This document shows positions 1-55,880 of a stretch of 64,000 bases of DNA, one piece after another. Each line of letters starts with the position of its first letter. Position 1 is the first letter of the stretch. A program made the position numbers and the translations under genes. The notes below the pieces were generated by a model, which saw nothing but the letters and a program-made list of their open reading frames with translations, was not told where the DNA came from and did no database searches. The stretch spans positions 1,272,501-1,336,500 of the forward strand of contig WPIO01000078.1 in assembly GCA_009760855.2 (NCBI GenBank). Reading direction: 5' to 3'. This DNA comes from Cristatella mucedo. Lineage: Eukaryota > Bryozoa > Phylactolaemata > Cristatellidae.

Positions 1-21
1 CTCGCTGAGCGGGCAGGCCAT
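1..21 (-). CDS. Possible start of a third CD36-family paralog (partial first exon)
   Basis: On the minus strand an ATG at 19-21 opens the frame MACPLSE, which runs off the window. It resembles the first exon of the main CD36-family gene (MAAALAP) in having ATG-GCC in a GC-rich setting, with a similar AAGCGA-containing stretch just upstream. The main support is context. A block at 5.2-6.1 kb is collinear with the block lying upstream of the main gene, and after removing inserted LINE and SINE sequence the distance to this ATG is of the same order. Only seven codons are visible, so this is an inference, not a recognised domain. Confidence 0.25.
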
Positions 22-454
22 GCGGCCGAGTCGCTTGGATTAAGAGTTTAGTATAGGGCCAAGCTTGGGACCGACTGCCCGCCGCGGCTACCGCCAGTCG
101 TCGGCGGCGACCCAGCTACAATGGAGTGCGGCGGCGAGCCCTTTAGCGTACGCTTGAGCTCGCGAGCAGCCGCCGAGAAGGCGGGCCGGCATGCGACCGA
201 GCGTGTCGCGAGTTCGCCCGCCGACTGCTGCGAGCGGCGACGAGCTTGTAGTAGGAAGCGCCGCAATGGAAATGCTACGAGCGTAGTGATAAGAAGGGCA
301 AAGGGAGATTATTTCGTTCCCGCTCGTCTTGACGCCACCGACGGGGCAGCGAAACTGAGTGGATGCAACCGGATTTTGCAGCGCTTTTCGTAGGCGAGGA
401 CGGCTCTTGGTGGCCCGGTGATGTCATTTCCGGTGTACCCTTATTATTGTCGCA
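22..454. other. GC-rich, CpG-rich segment next to the left edge
   Basis: This stretch is rich in CG dinucleotides and gives accidental open frames on both strands. None resembles a known protein. If the exon at 1-21 is real, this would be its 5' untranslated and promoter region, read on the minus strand. No TATA motif stands out. Confidence 0.3.
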
Positions 455-655
455 GTGGAGCCTTTGCCACAGAATCTTAACCCAAAGATGGAGTGAGTGC
501 ACTGGTCACGTGCCAGATCGTCGGTTCGAGTCGTGCAGCGGGCAATCTTTCGTTGCTCGTGGCTAACGCGCAGAGAGCCTCCGCCGAGGCTCTTCTGCCG
601 CTATTCGATTGAGGGAGTAAACGATCAGCCAGCCCTTACTTTTTTGCATTAGAGG
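455..655 (+). mobile_element. SINE-2, degenerate copy
   Basis: A Pol III B-box-like motif (GGTTCGAGTC) lies near 520. It is followed about 65 bases later by the SINE-2 body motif (AGGCTCTTCTG then CGCTAT) and a T-rich end. The order and spacing match the better copies at 1265-1444 and 13884-14069, but the tRNA-like head is badly worn. Confidence 0.45.
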
Positions 656-767
656 GCGCTGAGACATATATAGCGGGCTGACACAACCAGCCTGCACCCC
701 AGTCTTGCACGAGACTCACAGCGAGGGCGCGTACGGCAGGAATCCGGTGCCGGAAGCCGGATACCTT

Positions 768-1135
768 TCTTATGTAATGTTATGTTGCATCTCCTTGTGT
801 AACTCCCCAAAGCCAATAAGACTATATGGGTGTTACACAGGACAGTGTTGTATGGCGCACTCACATCCTAAGCGGCTGTCAGTTCGCATTCGGTAACCAA
901 CAGACTTTATCTTACGTAACAAAGAGAAAGTGGGAAGAATAGCAGAGTCAGGAGAGCTGTTGCGGCAGCGAGTAGCGTGGAAGTAGCAGCCCAGGACCGC
1001 TGGAAAGGGTGAGCCATAGCCGGTAAGTAGGAGAGTAGTTTTATTTGCGTAAGAATTGTGGAAGTGAACTCCACAGTCTAGGACCTACAGAGCAAAAGCA
1101 TCTGTCGCCAACGGTCTTTAAGCTCGCCGAGTGTG
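768..1135 (-). mobile_element. LINE-A, 3' end fragment
   Basis: The reverse complement matches the 3' end of the long LINE-A at 1600-5030. It covers the last codons of the reverse-transcriptase frame (the WNSLP region near 1060), the 3' untranslated region, and the terminal ATGTAATG-type repeat near 772. It is 5'-truncated, as is normal for LINE copies made by target-primed reverse transcription. Confidence 0.75.
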
Positions 1136-1264
1136 GAGGTACGGTACGGCATGTATCTAAAGGAGCGTGTTTTAGTGAGTTCGCATCTTGTGACGAGGCC
1201 TGAGAAAAGACAACTCCTCAGGTGGTGAGGTGGTGCGCTCGAGCGCTTCTCTTTTGCAAATAGC

Positions 1265-1444
1265 GAAAAAAAATAATAAATGCTAGCTGATTTAACGGCC
1301 TCTTTTGTATAGCGACAGAAGAGCCTTTACGGCTATCTCCACCACTTGCAGCGGGAATACAAGATCGCCCACCGCGATTCGAACCCTCAACCTCGGGAGC
1401 GAGGTTTTGAAAAGCAACTGCTTTACCCAGTGTGCCATCGCGGC
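1265..1444 (-). mobile_element. SINE-2 (tRNA-derived)
   Basis: Read on the minus strand, the element starts with a tRNA-like head at 1444. It has an A-box-like motif at 1426-1437 and a B box at 1376-1385 (GGTTCGAATC). A unique body with AGGCTCTTCTG and CGCTATACAAAA follows, ending in AT-rich and poly-T sequence at 1265-1280. The head's first seven bases can pair with bases after the T arm, as in a tRNA acceptor stem. The unique body and three sister copies in this window show it is a SINE rather than a tRNA gene. Confidence 0.75.
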
Positions 1445-1650
1445 TCGGTTGCTCGCGAGACTCGCTCGCTGCGAATCCTCGACTTCCGCCGAACTTTGGG
1501 AGTTCTGCGTGAAAGCCGAGGGTTTATTGATTTGCCATTCTCCCCTCGCTAAAGAGCGGCCTCGGGCGACTCCTAGCGTGGTGTGGACCTTTACTTGATT
1601 TCTCCGTAATACCTTCGGGTATTCCGCTACTATCTTCGCTGTGACTATTT

Positions 1651-2987
1651 ATGAGCTGTCCTCGGATATGCTACACAAAACAGGACCTGCTTAGCATAAG
1701 ATGTGATGTCGCCATTAGTCGATACCTACCGGCGGGCCTTCTCCGGCGGGTCAGTGAGAACCTACCTGCATCCTGCGTTCGCCCCATCAACAGCTCGGCT
1801 ATAAAACCTACGACTCGTAAGTTTAAAGCGCTAAATAGTACTTGTTGCGGTAGTAGCCCACCCGCTGTAGCCCAGCACGTTGTGAAACGTCATCCCACGG
1901 CCGTTACCAAGGTCCAATTCAAATTCGAAGAGCCAGCGTCCACCGGGCCGGACGCAAACGGTAGAGAATACGAGCCACTTCATCGCCGTCGCCCAGTTGT
2001 TGGACAGCCTCTTAAATTCCGCCTACTAAATGTCCGCTCGCTAAAAACCAAGGGGTTACTTATCCGCGATCAGGTGGTCCAGGAAAAGCTAGATGCATTT
2101 CTGCTTACCGAAACCTGGATAACACCTTGTTCCAGCAGCTGTATTTCCGAGACCACCCCACCCGGGTTCTCATTCTCTCAGTCCATGCGTTCTGACAAGG
2201 TTGGTGGCGGGTTTCAATTGTTGTTCGCAAATCGTTTGACTATAAAATGTGCAGTTTCTCGCATGGGTCATCGTTTGAATCGGTTGCTATCAGGTCTTCG
2301 TCAAAGACAATGCCTCTCACCGTTCCGATATACCGACCTCCTGGCTGTCTAAACTTGTTTATAGAGGAGTTTTCAGAGTTCCTCGCTAAAATAATTGTGC
2401 GTGACAGGCCGTAAATGATTGTAGGAGACTTGAATATTCACGTTGACAAACCTAGCAACAGCCAGGTCCGCTCATTTCTTGGCTGTCTGGAGAATTTTGG
2501 TTTGGCCCAACACGTTAATCATAGCACCCACGTCGGTGGCCACATTCTAGACCTCGTGATCACTAAGGATGTCCTCCCCACTGACTTTGGGGTGTGCCCA
2601 TTGACCCTCTCAGATCATTGTTCGGTCTCGTTTACTGTTCCTGCTCCCTCGTACGTGCAGGGCAATGTCGAATTTGCCAAACGACGTAACTTACAAAGCA
2701 TTGACATGGACAAGTTTTTGAAATCTGTTTGTGATGCAGGCCTTCTTCATCTGCATTCAGTCTCGACCTGCAGCCTCGATACCCTCACTGATGCGATGAA
2801 CATGACACTCAGGAGTGCTCTTGACAAGCATGCTCCCGTTCGCTCTATCCGTGTTCAAAGTCGTCGAGATTGCTTTCAATTTACAAAAAAACTCCTTAAG
2901 ATGCGCCGTGTTAAGCGCAGGCTGGAACGTCATTTCAAGAAATCGGGGTCTGAGGCAGACCTAGTCAATTTTAAAGACTTCCTTTGA
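1651..2987 (+). pseudogene. LINE-A endonuclease domain, frameshifted
   Basis: Two open segments in different frames (1651-2352 and 2415-2987) together resemble an apurinic-like endonuclease (exonuclease-endonuclease-phosphatase fold). In order they show LNVRSLKTK, LLTETWI, a glycine-rich GGG segment, GDLNIHVD, and SDHCSVSF. These match the family order asparagine, glutamate, GD-N and SDH. The role would be nicking target DNA to prime reverse transcription. A frameshift lies between 2340 and 2415 and a stop at 2985-2987, so no intact enzyme can be made. Confidence 0.72.
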
Positions 2988-3172
2988 GTTTACACCCGAA
3001 AGCTTAAAAAAGCCAGGGCTTCTTTTTTCATTAGAAAACTGAACTCCTGCCAGTCGGACACTAAACAGATTTATAAGACAGTAAACCATTTACTGGCCAA
3101 TGCTGTGAGGTCTGACTCCCCATATAATAAGGGCTCTGCCGAAAAGTTTTCAGCCTTCTTTACTGAAAAACT

Positions 3173-4984
3173 GTGCACATTCGTGCCTCCATTAAGCCCC
3201 CTCCGACCAAAGCAATCGCCGTTCCTCAACCTGTGACCTTTCTTAAAAGGTTCTCCGATGTTTCTGCCTGTGATGTGGCTGCCTTAATAAGGTCCAGCAA
3301 AAAGAGCTCGTCTCCTCAAGACCCTATACCTTCATCTTTGTGGTCTTCACTTGCAGACCAACTTAGCCCTGCCATAACCAAGATTTTTAATGCTTCTTTC
3401 GGAAAAGGGGTCGTCCCCAAGTCCTTCAAATCGGCAATCGTTAGACCTATTCTTAAAAAGCCTGGATAAGACACAGAGGTCCTAGCAAACTATCTTCCAG
3501 TTTCCCTTCTTCCGTTCTTATCAAAGATTCTTGAAAAAATTGTTGCTAAGCAGCTAGTTGAACATATTGAAAATAATGTAATGTCAGAAACATTTCAATC
3601 AGGTTTCAAGAGGCAGCACTCTACTGAAACTGCTCTCCTCCATGTTAACAATGACATTCTACGTGGCAACGACGATGGGAATGTCACTGCCCTAGCTCTG
3701 CTAGATCTGTCTGCTGCCTTCGACACCATTGATCACGAAGTTCTGCTTGAACGAGTGAGAACAACGATCGGTCTGGCAGACGAAGCACTGGTGTGGTTTA
3801 AATCATACTTGTCTGATCGTGTTCAATCCGTGTCGTGTGGGGGTCAGGTCTCAGACATGAGAAGGGTCACCTGTGGAGTCCCTCAAGGGTCTGTACTTGG
3901 TCCCTTGCTGTTCTCCATTTATACGCAACTTGTGGGAAAAGTGATTAAGGCCCATGGAATAGGATATCACTTCTATGCTGACAATACTCAGTTGTATTTG
4001 TCATTTAAACCGTCGGAATCTGCTGCCACAACTGAGAAACTGAATGCTTGCCTTACCGATATTCGATCCTAGATGTCGAAAAACTTATTGAAATTAAATG
4101 ACGATAAAACCGAACTGCTTCTCATAGGACACCCTAAGCGTGTGACTGGATTAAAAGGCTTTGCTGTTCTAATAGGCGATGCTATTGTCCGGCCATCACC
4201 ACGTGCTCGTAATCTAGGTGTCATGTTCGACAGCTGCCTCAATATCAAAAGCTTTATTCAGAAGACTGCCTCTACAGCTAGCCACCACGTCTGATCCCTA
4301 GCCAAGATTAGAAGCTGTCTCCCACAGTGGCCTGTAAAAAATTTAACTAGCTCTTTAGTTCTGTCTTGGCTTGATCATTGTAATTCCCTTTTGGCTGGGC
4401 TACCAAAGAAAGCTATTATGCCACTACAGCGGACAATGAATATGGCTGCAAGGCTAGTCTTCAAGTCCCAGCGGTTTAAGCACGTGTCACCTTTGCTGAA
4501 AGAGCTAGGATGTTTGCCGGTTGAGCAAAGGATACAGAGCAAAGTTCTTACGCTGACCCACAAGGCCCGCCATGGCTTGGTTCCTTCGTACCTAGCCGAA
4601 CTGCTGCATCAGTTTCAGCCTGTTCGTGCCCTCAGATCCTGTGTGGACAATAAATTAGCTGTCCCATTCCTTCGCTTAAAGACAGTTGGCAACAGAAGCT
4701 CTAGCTCTGCAGGTCCCAGACTGTGGAACTCGCTTCCACAATTCTTACGCAACGACATCTACTCTCCAACTGCCGACTATGGCACATCTTTTTCAGCGGT
4801 CCTGAACTGCTACTTCTATGCTACTCACTACCTCAACTGCTCTCCTAACTCTGCAATGCTTCCCACTTTCTCTTTGTTGCGTGAGACGAAGTCTGTTGGC
4901 TACCGAATGCGTACCGAAAGCCGCTTAGGCTGTGAGTGCGCTATACAAAAACTCTCCTTCGTAACACCCACATGGTCTCTATGA
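3173..4984 (+). pseudogene. LINE-A reverse transcriptase, inactivated
   Basis: One reading frame carries SAAFDTIDH (about 3710), GVPQGSVLGP (about 3880), the catalytic box at 3973-3984 and LNDDKTELL (about 4090). Stops interrupt it at 3467-3469, 4070-4072 and 4292-4294. The catalytic box reads YADN instead of YADD, so one of the metal-binding aspartates is lost. The enzyme would be dead even without the stops. The C-terminal part (4391-4780) is the conserved CR1/L2 tail with AARLVF and WNSLP. The open frame then runs into the 3' untranslated region. Confidence 0.85.
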
Positions 4985-5059
4985 CTGTGTGGAGTTACTG
5001 ACGGAGATACGCATAACATACATAGCCTTTTAATCGTGCGCTTCCTTAACAGAAAATTC

Positions 5060-5105
5060 AAATTGCCTAGAAAGTGTTAAGTTCTCTGAGGGTTCCATAA
5101 AAGCT
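5060..5105 (+). mobile_element. LINE-B 3' tail scrap
   Basis: About 45 bases match the LINE-B 3' stem-loop region (TGCCTAGAAAG, then GTTCTCTGAGGG). They lie just beyond the end of the long LINE-A. This is too short to place further. Confidence 0.4.
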
Positions 5106-5189
5106 CCCTTTATCGCACTTTGTGTCTGTATCTGCATCTTGAATATCTGATCTTGTATTTGCATTTTTTCTCACGTATCTCACGTATCT

Positions 5190-6140
5190 GTGGCGTATGT
5201 ATTGGCGTTTCTATCAGCACATTCGCAAGCGGAGGAACGCGGGCGAAATAGCGAATTTCCGCCGCCGGCGAGTGCGTGCATGGTGCAATCAAATAAAGCG
5301 ACGACCGAACCGTATTGGGGGCGAGAGAGCTTCGTTCGCTCTCGCTAATTTACAGGCCGCCGTTAGCGCTGCGTTCCTATGCGGCCTCGCGAAAGCATCC
5401 GCGTTGACAGTGACAATTATTCAAAGGAAACCGTCGCTTATCAAATGACGACGATGCTTGCTAAGTGACTCATTCGTATCACCATGCGATGCTGGAGTTA
5501 TGATGATCGGTATATTTACGTAATGCAATAAGAGAAAAATGGCTCAGACATTGCGAAATTCGAGCTAGCGACATGGTCAACAAAGTGAAACTCCTTAGCG
5601 TGAGTTCTCGCTCCGGGCTCGGGCGTTCGGCGGAGCGAGTCAATGTCGGCCGTATGTACGAGCTCGCCTCGAGCTGCTGACAGCTGACGGCTACTGAAAC
5701 TTGACGACGTCGCGGCTCCTTTTAAGACTCTCGGTGCTGCACGGCAGCTTCTGGAAGTCAGAAGTCAGTCTGGATGTCGCCTTCCGGGTCAGAGAGCTCG
5801 GTCCAGCGAGCTGCTGCGGCCGGCGCGCTAGGCTTCGGTGCCAGATCGCCTTCTGCGAGACCTAACGCTCTGCTGAGCGATTGTCACATCGTTCGTTCAC
5901 CAGCAGCGGTGATTTTTCGTCGCTGGTCTCCGCGTGCACTTTAGATTCCTGAAATTAGCCCCCCCCCCCGGTAGAAATGTGAGCAAGTTTTCTAGACCGA
6001 CGCGCAGCAGCGGCGGCGGCGGCGGCGAGCGAAGGCGTCGGTTTTGGTGTTCCCTCTTCGAGCGTCAGAGTCGCTTCGGGAGCGCAAAGAGGGAAAAATG
6101 GTGCGACTGCGAGTCGGCGTTTAAGGACGCAAGGTTGAGT
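5190..6140 (-). promoter_or_regulatory. Upstream block, left copy (paralogous to 57300-58195)
   Basis: This GC-rich block shares collinear similarity with the block upstream of the main CD36-family gene. ATTTACAGG at about 5347 pairs with about 57454, TTCTGGAAG at about 5748 with about 57908, and GGTGATTTTTCG plus CTCCGCGTGCAC at about 5911 with about 58013. The first-to-last spacing is within a few bases (about 563 versus 558). No conserved reading frame links the two copies, so it is more likely regulatory or 5' untranslated sequence. Strand is inferred from the gene cluster. Confidence 0.5.
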
Positions 6141-6310
6141 GCGTAAGGTGAGGATGCGTTTGCCGTAGAGCACCGCTTGCGACGGCGACGGCCGCAGCGT
6201 TGCCCCGACGGTCGACGGAGTAACAACGATAGTGATTTATCAAGCGACTCGAAGCGGCCGGAGCTTGACTGCCCTCGGCGAGTCTGTGTGGGTGTCAGAG
6301 CTTGCATCTA

Positions 6311-7662
6311 GCGCACAATGAGGAAGCACAAGTACCCGATGGCGGCCTGGCTCCAACGAGCAGGCTTTCTGCATGGAAAATGCTGGAGTTGGATTGCAGA
6401 GCATCTGCTATCAGAGATGGGATTTGAATTTCCGACATGCTAGCGAGCAAAAGCAATTTTCATTCTCTCTTTTGTGCTAAAACGTTTCTTTCACGTTGCC
6501 AAAAAACATTCAAATCTGGCCGCAGGTTGAGCCGCAATACGCCGGTACAGTTTCACTAGAATAGGGCGCTATTCACCTGGATACTAGAACATTCGTCGTG
6601 CGCGACGGAAAATCTCGGCTAATGCCACGTTTATTGGCTTTTTTTATCAATCTTTGGATAAATAAAGCTCTTGTTATCCGATTAGCGTGACCCGTGAAAG
6701 CCAGCAAAAAAGCTGACAAGGTCAAATTTTAGAAGTGAGAGGGATAACGACGATGAAATTCAGCAGCCTAGCTGGTGTGAAAGGAAATTATTGACGGGCC
6801 TCGCCATGAGCAGCTCACTAGGCAGACGCGAGAACCTGGCTTCATATTCGCAGATCTAAAGTAAGCCTTCACAGCTAGATCACAGCTATGGGTTTATGAT
6901 GTTAAATAGGCAAGTGCAACGCAGATCTCTTTCAGTCTGATGCCTAACATTTATCACTGCTCAGCCTGTGGTGCTTGAAAGCATTTGCGAACAGCTGCGA
7001 TGACCTTGCAAGCTTGTCGCCGTTATAATAGGTGAGGCAAGGTGTGGCAATTGACAGGCTAAGAGAGCAGCTTTAAAAATGATGGCTCGCTGTGCAAAAC
7101 GTAATTTCAGTCTGAGCCTTGAACGTGGGCCACGTGTTCAGTTAAGATACGTGTGACTCCGAAAGCTCTTTTGAAGCCAGTTTTTTAGCGCTTCCATTGC
7201 CAGATGCAGGCTGCGAAAATCTTACCCGGGAAGCTTAGAAGCTTGCAGTTATCCATGAGATACTACCCATAGATCAAAACGTAGGTCCATGTCCTATACT
7301 GGCTGCGTAATTTCTCTACGATTTTTCTACTTGGGAACAGTAGCCGGGTTCCTATTTAATGATAATTAAACTGAATAGCTACTTTAAAAGCATTGTTTCA
7401 AGCTTGTTTTTGTACAAATACAGCAAAGAATATTGTCTGGAACAAATTCTGGAGCTTTCTCTTCAAAGTTAAAAATTGCGGAACCACTATATCGAGCTCA
7501 CGGTACTAAAAAACGCATGCACAAGCTGGCAAGTTTGATTTGCTAGCAGTCAATCAGCTCTGATCTACGATACAAATCTTCCAAAGAATAAGATAATAAA
7601 ATATCAAGATATACTCAGTGCAAATGCAGAAAAGTATTTTCGTACACATAAATAATTAAGTA
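6311..7662. other. Unannotated stretch downstream of the main gene
   Basis: No open frame with recognisable similarity and no repeat shared with the rest of the window was found. The missing last exon of the main CD36-family gene may lie between here and 9510, but no candidate with the right acceptor, phase and stop stood out. Confidence 0.4.
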
Positions 7663-7752
<90 letters not shown>

Positions 7753-7768
7753 TGTATACATACATACC
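7663..7768. repeat. (TA)n microsatellite
   Basis: An almost pure TA run degrades into TATG/TACA at its right end. Confidence 0.95.
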
Positions 7769-8665
7769 AATGTGAGACTAGCACTGTGAGAGAGTAAGTT
7801 TAAAATTGACTGGTATGAATTTGGAAATTGAGAGATGAACTAGACTAAGCTGTCAACACGAAACCAAAGGTAATAGAAATTTGTACTAATAAAATAACAT
7901 AACTTTATAGACAGACTGTAGACATTGCCTGCGATAAGGCTCGGTGTCGGCTTTTTTCACGTGCACTGCCAATCTCATTTAGCTGTTTTTGTTGGCTAAA
8001 TAGCCATGTTAAAGCCACTCTCTCGGTATATAGCACAGCATTGTATAATTAATGCTAAGAGTAATACCACTTTTGTAACTCTTTAAGGGCTCTTCACCTA
8101 GGCTAAAAAGGCTGATTAGCTGATCAGTTACAATACACCCTCAGTCATAGCACTTACAAGCATTTAATAGAGATTCACTGGAGCAAAGCATATACTATGC
8201 TGTGATGAAGAGGGTGTTTATTATTCTCATTTAAAGAGGCGTGTCTACTCATGGGATGCCTTGTCGTCAATTTTCTGATAGTTTCAAGCATTACTTAATC
8301 ATAGATTAAAAAAAATTCACTTTAAAGGCGCGGCTAAAGACGAAAAGTTATTATCTATGTTAAGTTACCTGAAATCTCAAATTCTTTAACTCAGCTAATT
8401 TATTTGTTTCAATAAATGCATAGCAAGCTCAATATGATCGTGCCAACTGACTTTTTTACGACAAATTCTAAATGCATTGTGCATACACTTAGATCCTCGT
8501 GTTACACTACTTCGATGCAGTGGATTACTGTGGGACGAGCCTGTTATATGCGAAAGAAACCCGAACTGTAGATAAGAGGACCGCTGAAGGAACTGCCGAA
8601 TGCAGGTGGATGCCGAATTGTAGGCGACTAAATTGAGTGCCTGCATTGCACATTATGAGGGGCTG
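7769..8665. other. AT-rich unannotated stretch
   Basis: Mostly AT-rich DNA. One minus-strand open frame (8395-8646) shows no family resemblance and has no splice context that would make it the CD36-family tail exon. Confidence 0.4.
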
Positions 8666-8851
8666 TTATTATGCCACCATATTCGCATGCTGATCCTGTG
8701 CATGTCACCTCCAACCATGTTAGGCTTGATGTCATGTTGTCATGTTACCATTAACCATTCGATCATGCTTCCTTTGCAACAAATTTAAAGTGCCCAGAAA
8801 AAGATCGCGGACTCTGAGGGTGCTGTAACAAAAGTAATAATATTATTATTA
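8666..8851 (+). mobile_element. LINE-B, 3' end only
   Basis: Matches the LINE-B 3' untranslated region (GCATGCTGA, GTGCATGTCACC, ACCATTCGATCATG). It then has a worn stem-loop and ATT repeats ending near 8851. Confidence 0.75.
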
Positions 8852-9510
8852 TCGAAGCTTGGAATATCAAGTAACTGTGATGTTAATAGAATGATAGTGT
8901 ATGGCACATGACGTTTAGGTTAGAGATTTAAGTACGTTATATATTTTGTGAGGGCTTGATATAGAACAACTTTCAACCGGCGGCTCCAAGATTTTAGGCA
9001 GATTATCTCTGACCATTCGGGCACCTTGCCCCAATTGGACACACGTGAAGAAAAGTGGAGCGTCAGAGAGCCCGACGTGGTCCTCCTATTTACCCTACGA
9101 CTGGCTGGCCCCGGCTCTGGCGGTACGTGGTTCTGGCCTTTTCCTTGCTTTCATTCCCGACACGCGACTGGCAGTGGTCATTAAAAGATGAAGATTCTTT
9201 AATAAGGATGGCGGAAAATTACTGCTGCATGAGTACATCGAAGGCTGCGAGGTCTATACGGTAGGATCGCTTTAAATTACAGGCATGGTCAAAACCCCGT
9301 GCGAGGATGCTTCCCTGAGGAAACAAAGTGGTCGCAGCAAACTGTCGTGGGTGTTATTTGCGCGAAGGCAAACGTCTAGGCTCCGAGGCTAGTGCATAGC
9401 GCATGCGCGAGTGCGGACGGCCGCTCGCCGGAGGGGCGCACCTCGTGGGCCGCCGCCACAGCAGTGCAGTGAGCGCTTGCAGTAACCACTCCTCGAGCCG
9501 CCAAACTCAC
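8852..9510. other. 3' flank of the last recognised exon
   Basis: A GC-rich part (9370-9510) follows the splice donor of exon 11. Reading on past that donor gives residues unlike those at the same point in the paralog at 61.6 kb, which indicates intron. No polyadenylation site could be assigned. Confidence 0.4.
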
Positions 9511-53865
<44,355 letters not shown>

Positions 53866-54360
53866 GCAATCGCTTAGCCGGAGAGGGTGCCGAATGAATG
53901 CTGGCGCGCAGTAGCGGCCAGAAAACAACGGCACGTCGGCCTTTGGAACTTGGCAACGCGCGCCAGACTAAACGAACCCCCCCCCGTGCTCGACTTGAGT
54001 CCGCGCGAGAGAGGTTATCTACGGATGGAGCTGCCGCCGCGAGTCACGCCCAGCAGACGAGTTTCGAAGGAGGAAGGGAGGGAGGCGGCGGCGGAATCTG
54101 CGGCTATAGACGCCCGCGACGGTGTCGCCTGGTCGCGCGGCACAGTCTCGGCGCCCACCGGTTTCGCTGCCCTGCGACGAGGTTCGAGCTTTCGCCTCGA
54201 ATGCTGCGTCTCGGCGCAGGCGCTCGAAGCTCGACAGGCACGATGACGATGCAGCTCGCGATGCAGCAGACGCCTGCAGCGCCGAGCCGCTCGCGCGTGC
54301 GCGGCGACGTGCCGCGGTCCGGCGCGAATCTTGGCGGACCGACGCTGCTATTCAGAGAGC

Positions 54361-55557
54361 TGCCTGCGCGGCGCTAGCGACGCGACGCACAGCGGTTCGG
54401 TCGCCGCCGCGGCCACTGCTCAGGACGCGTGCTGCCGTTGAAAGCTCTGCTGGCTGGAGGATTAGACACTTTTTTCCAGACCAATGCCGTGGGCGCAAGC
54501 GAAAGCAACAACTAGTTTTCGAGTGCTAATGAAGCGCTCTTCACGTGCACCCGAAACTGCGGCGGCTGGGTCGAAGCAGCGGCCGGAAGTTCGCCAACGC
54601 AGGTTTAGAGTAAATGCTGACTCTGCTAGGCGGACTCCTGCCGGAAGCGTTGAGGCCCGAGCGCTCAGCTACGTAGCCGTGCCCGCCCGCTTGTCCTCAC
54701 TATCACGGATGTCTAGAGCCGTTTTGAAAATTCAGTTCCTCTTTCGCTCTACAGCTGCTCGAGCGCACGGCGCTCTCGGGCAGGTTGGAAGGCGGGCGCT
54801 CGCGATGCAATGAGGATCAACTGCAGCCGATAAGATCGACCGCGGCGATTACCTGCCTATCGGAGCGGCGGTGGCGTTCTTGTCACGTGGGCCGTACAGA
54901 CCACCAGTATGGAAGCTCTCGCCCCACACCGGCAAGGCACACTGGCTGAAGCCTTAGACAATGCCGTTCCAATGACTATCGCCGGCTATCTTTCGAAATA
55001 GCATTGCATTGCGAGGTCATCGGTCAATTCCCGGTAATTCGCAAACCCCGCCCGCCAGTGACGCCTCGCATTTCTCTACGTATGCCATCCTCGTGTCTCG
55101 TAGAGGCGAGTTGTCCACGGCCAACCAGGTACGTCGTGCGGCACCGTGCGGCGTTTCCCGAAAACAGCAAGTGGCGTTTCATCGACGCGGAACGCGGCTC
55201 TATAAGACTTGCCCGCGTCGCAGTAACCACGCGCCCCACGCCTTTGCTGGCCGCCCACGGAGACGGCTAGACGCGTTAATTAAGGTGCAACGCACACTAA
55301 TGCCACTAAGTAATGCTCCGCCAGCAGTCGCTCTAGCTGAGCCTGCTTGAGATGCTGACTTCGCGCCCTCTTCGAGTACGACACAGATACACGATACACA
55401 GATACGGCCAGGCTCGCGCTTTGATATGTTAACACTCCACCAGCTCTGCGGCGCTCTACTTGTCCCCCTCTCTTTCTCTCTCTCTCTCTCCCCCCCTTTA
55501 TTACTGTCTATTTGTTTATCTCTTTACGTCTCTATGTACGTATTAATATTTCTGATG
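54361..55557. other. Between the two first exons
   Basis: GC-rich at the left, grading to ordinary sequence with a short CT run near 55470-55495. No coding similarity was recognised. Confidence 0.4.
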
Positions 55558-55880
55558 GTAATAATAATAACAATAAGTAGGCATTGTAATGCACTCAAGA
55601 ATGCTAAATCACTTTCCGGGCACTGTAGGTGTGCTGCAAAGGAAGATTATCACTTGGTTAGTGGTAGCACACACATTGTCCGCACGCACTAGCGCTCAAA
55701 AGACAACTCACCACGACGGAGCAAATGCTATGTGGCAATGGTACGTTTTTTGCTTCTTTTTAAATGTCGTCAAGTCAGGAGATGTGAAGTCGGTCGGTAG
55801 TGATTTCCAGGTTTGGGAGCATTAAAAATAAAGGCACTATCTCCAAAGGATTTGCGTGCCAAAGGCGCGGGCAGGCAGAC
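55558..55880 (-). mobile_element. LINE-B, worn 3' end
   Basis: AAT repeats at 55558, then reverse LINE-B 3' untranslated region (GGTTAGTGGTAGCA) and the last coding bases (GTCAAGTCAGGAGATG). It lies between the duplicated first exons. Confidence 0.68.

Larger units (their letters stand above)
1600..5030 (+). mobile_element. LINE-A, longest copy (CR1/L2-type non-LTR retrotransposon)
   Basis: This copy holds, in order, an endonuclease-like domain (about 1990-2650), a reverse transcriptase (about 3170-4070), the C-terminal domain (to about 4780) and the 3' untranslated region, ending in imperfect ACATA/ACATT repeats near 5025. The left edge is uncertain because no other copy reaches that far. 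Frameshifts and stops break the frame throughout. It sits between the putative left paralog and its proposed upstream block. Confidence 0.85.

Noticed and set aside
1346-1444. A tRNA gene on the minus strand
   Set aside because: The head has A and B boxes and an acceptor-like pairing, but the downstream body and tail recur with it at 13884, 60913 and 455, which marks a SINE. The anticodon arm is not convincing.
9376-9510. Continuation of exon 11 to a stop at 9376 as the natural C-terminus
   Set aside because: The added residues are of low complexity in character and unrelated to the same region of the paralog, while the shared GT donor falls exactly where the similarity ends.
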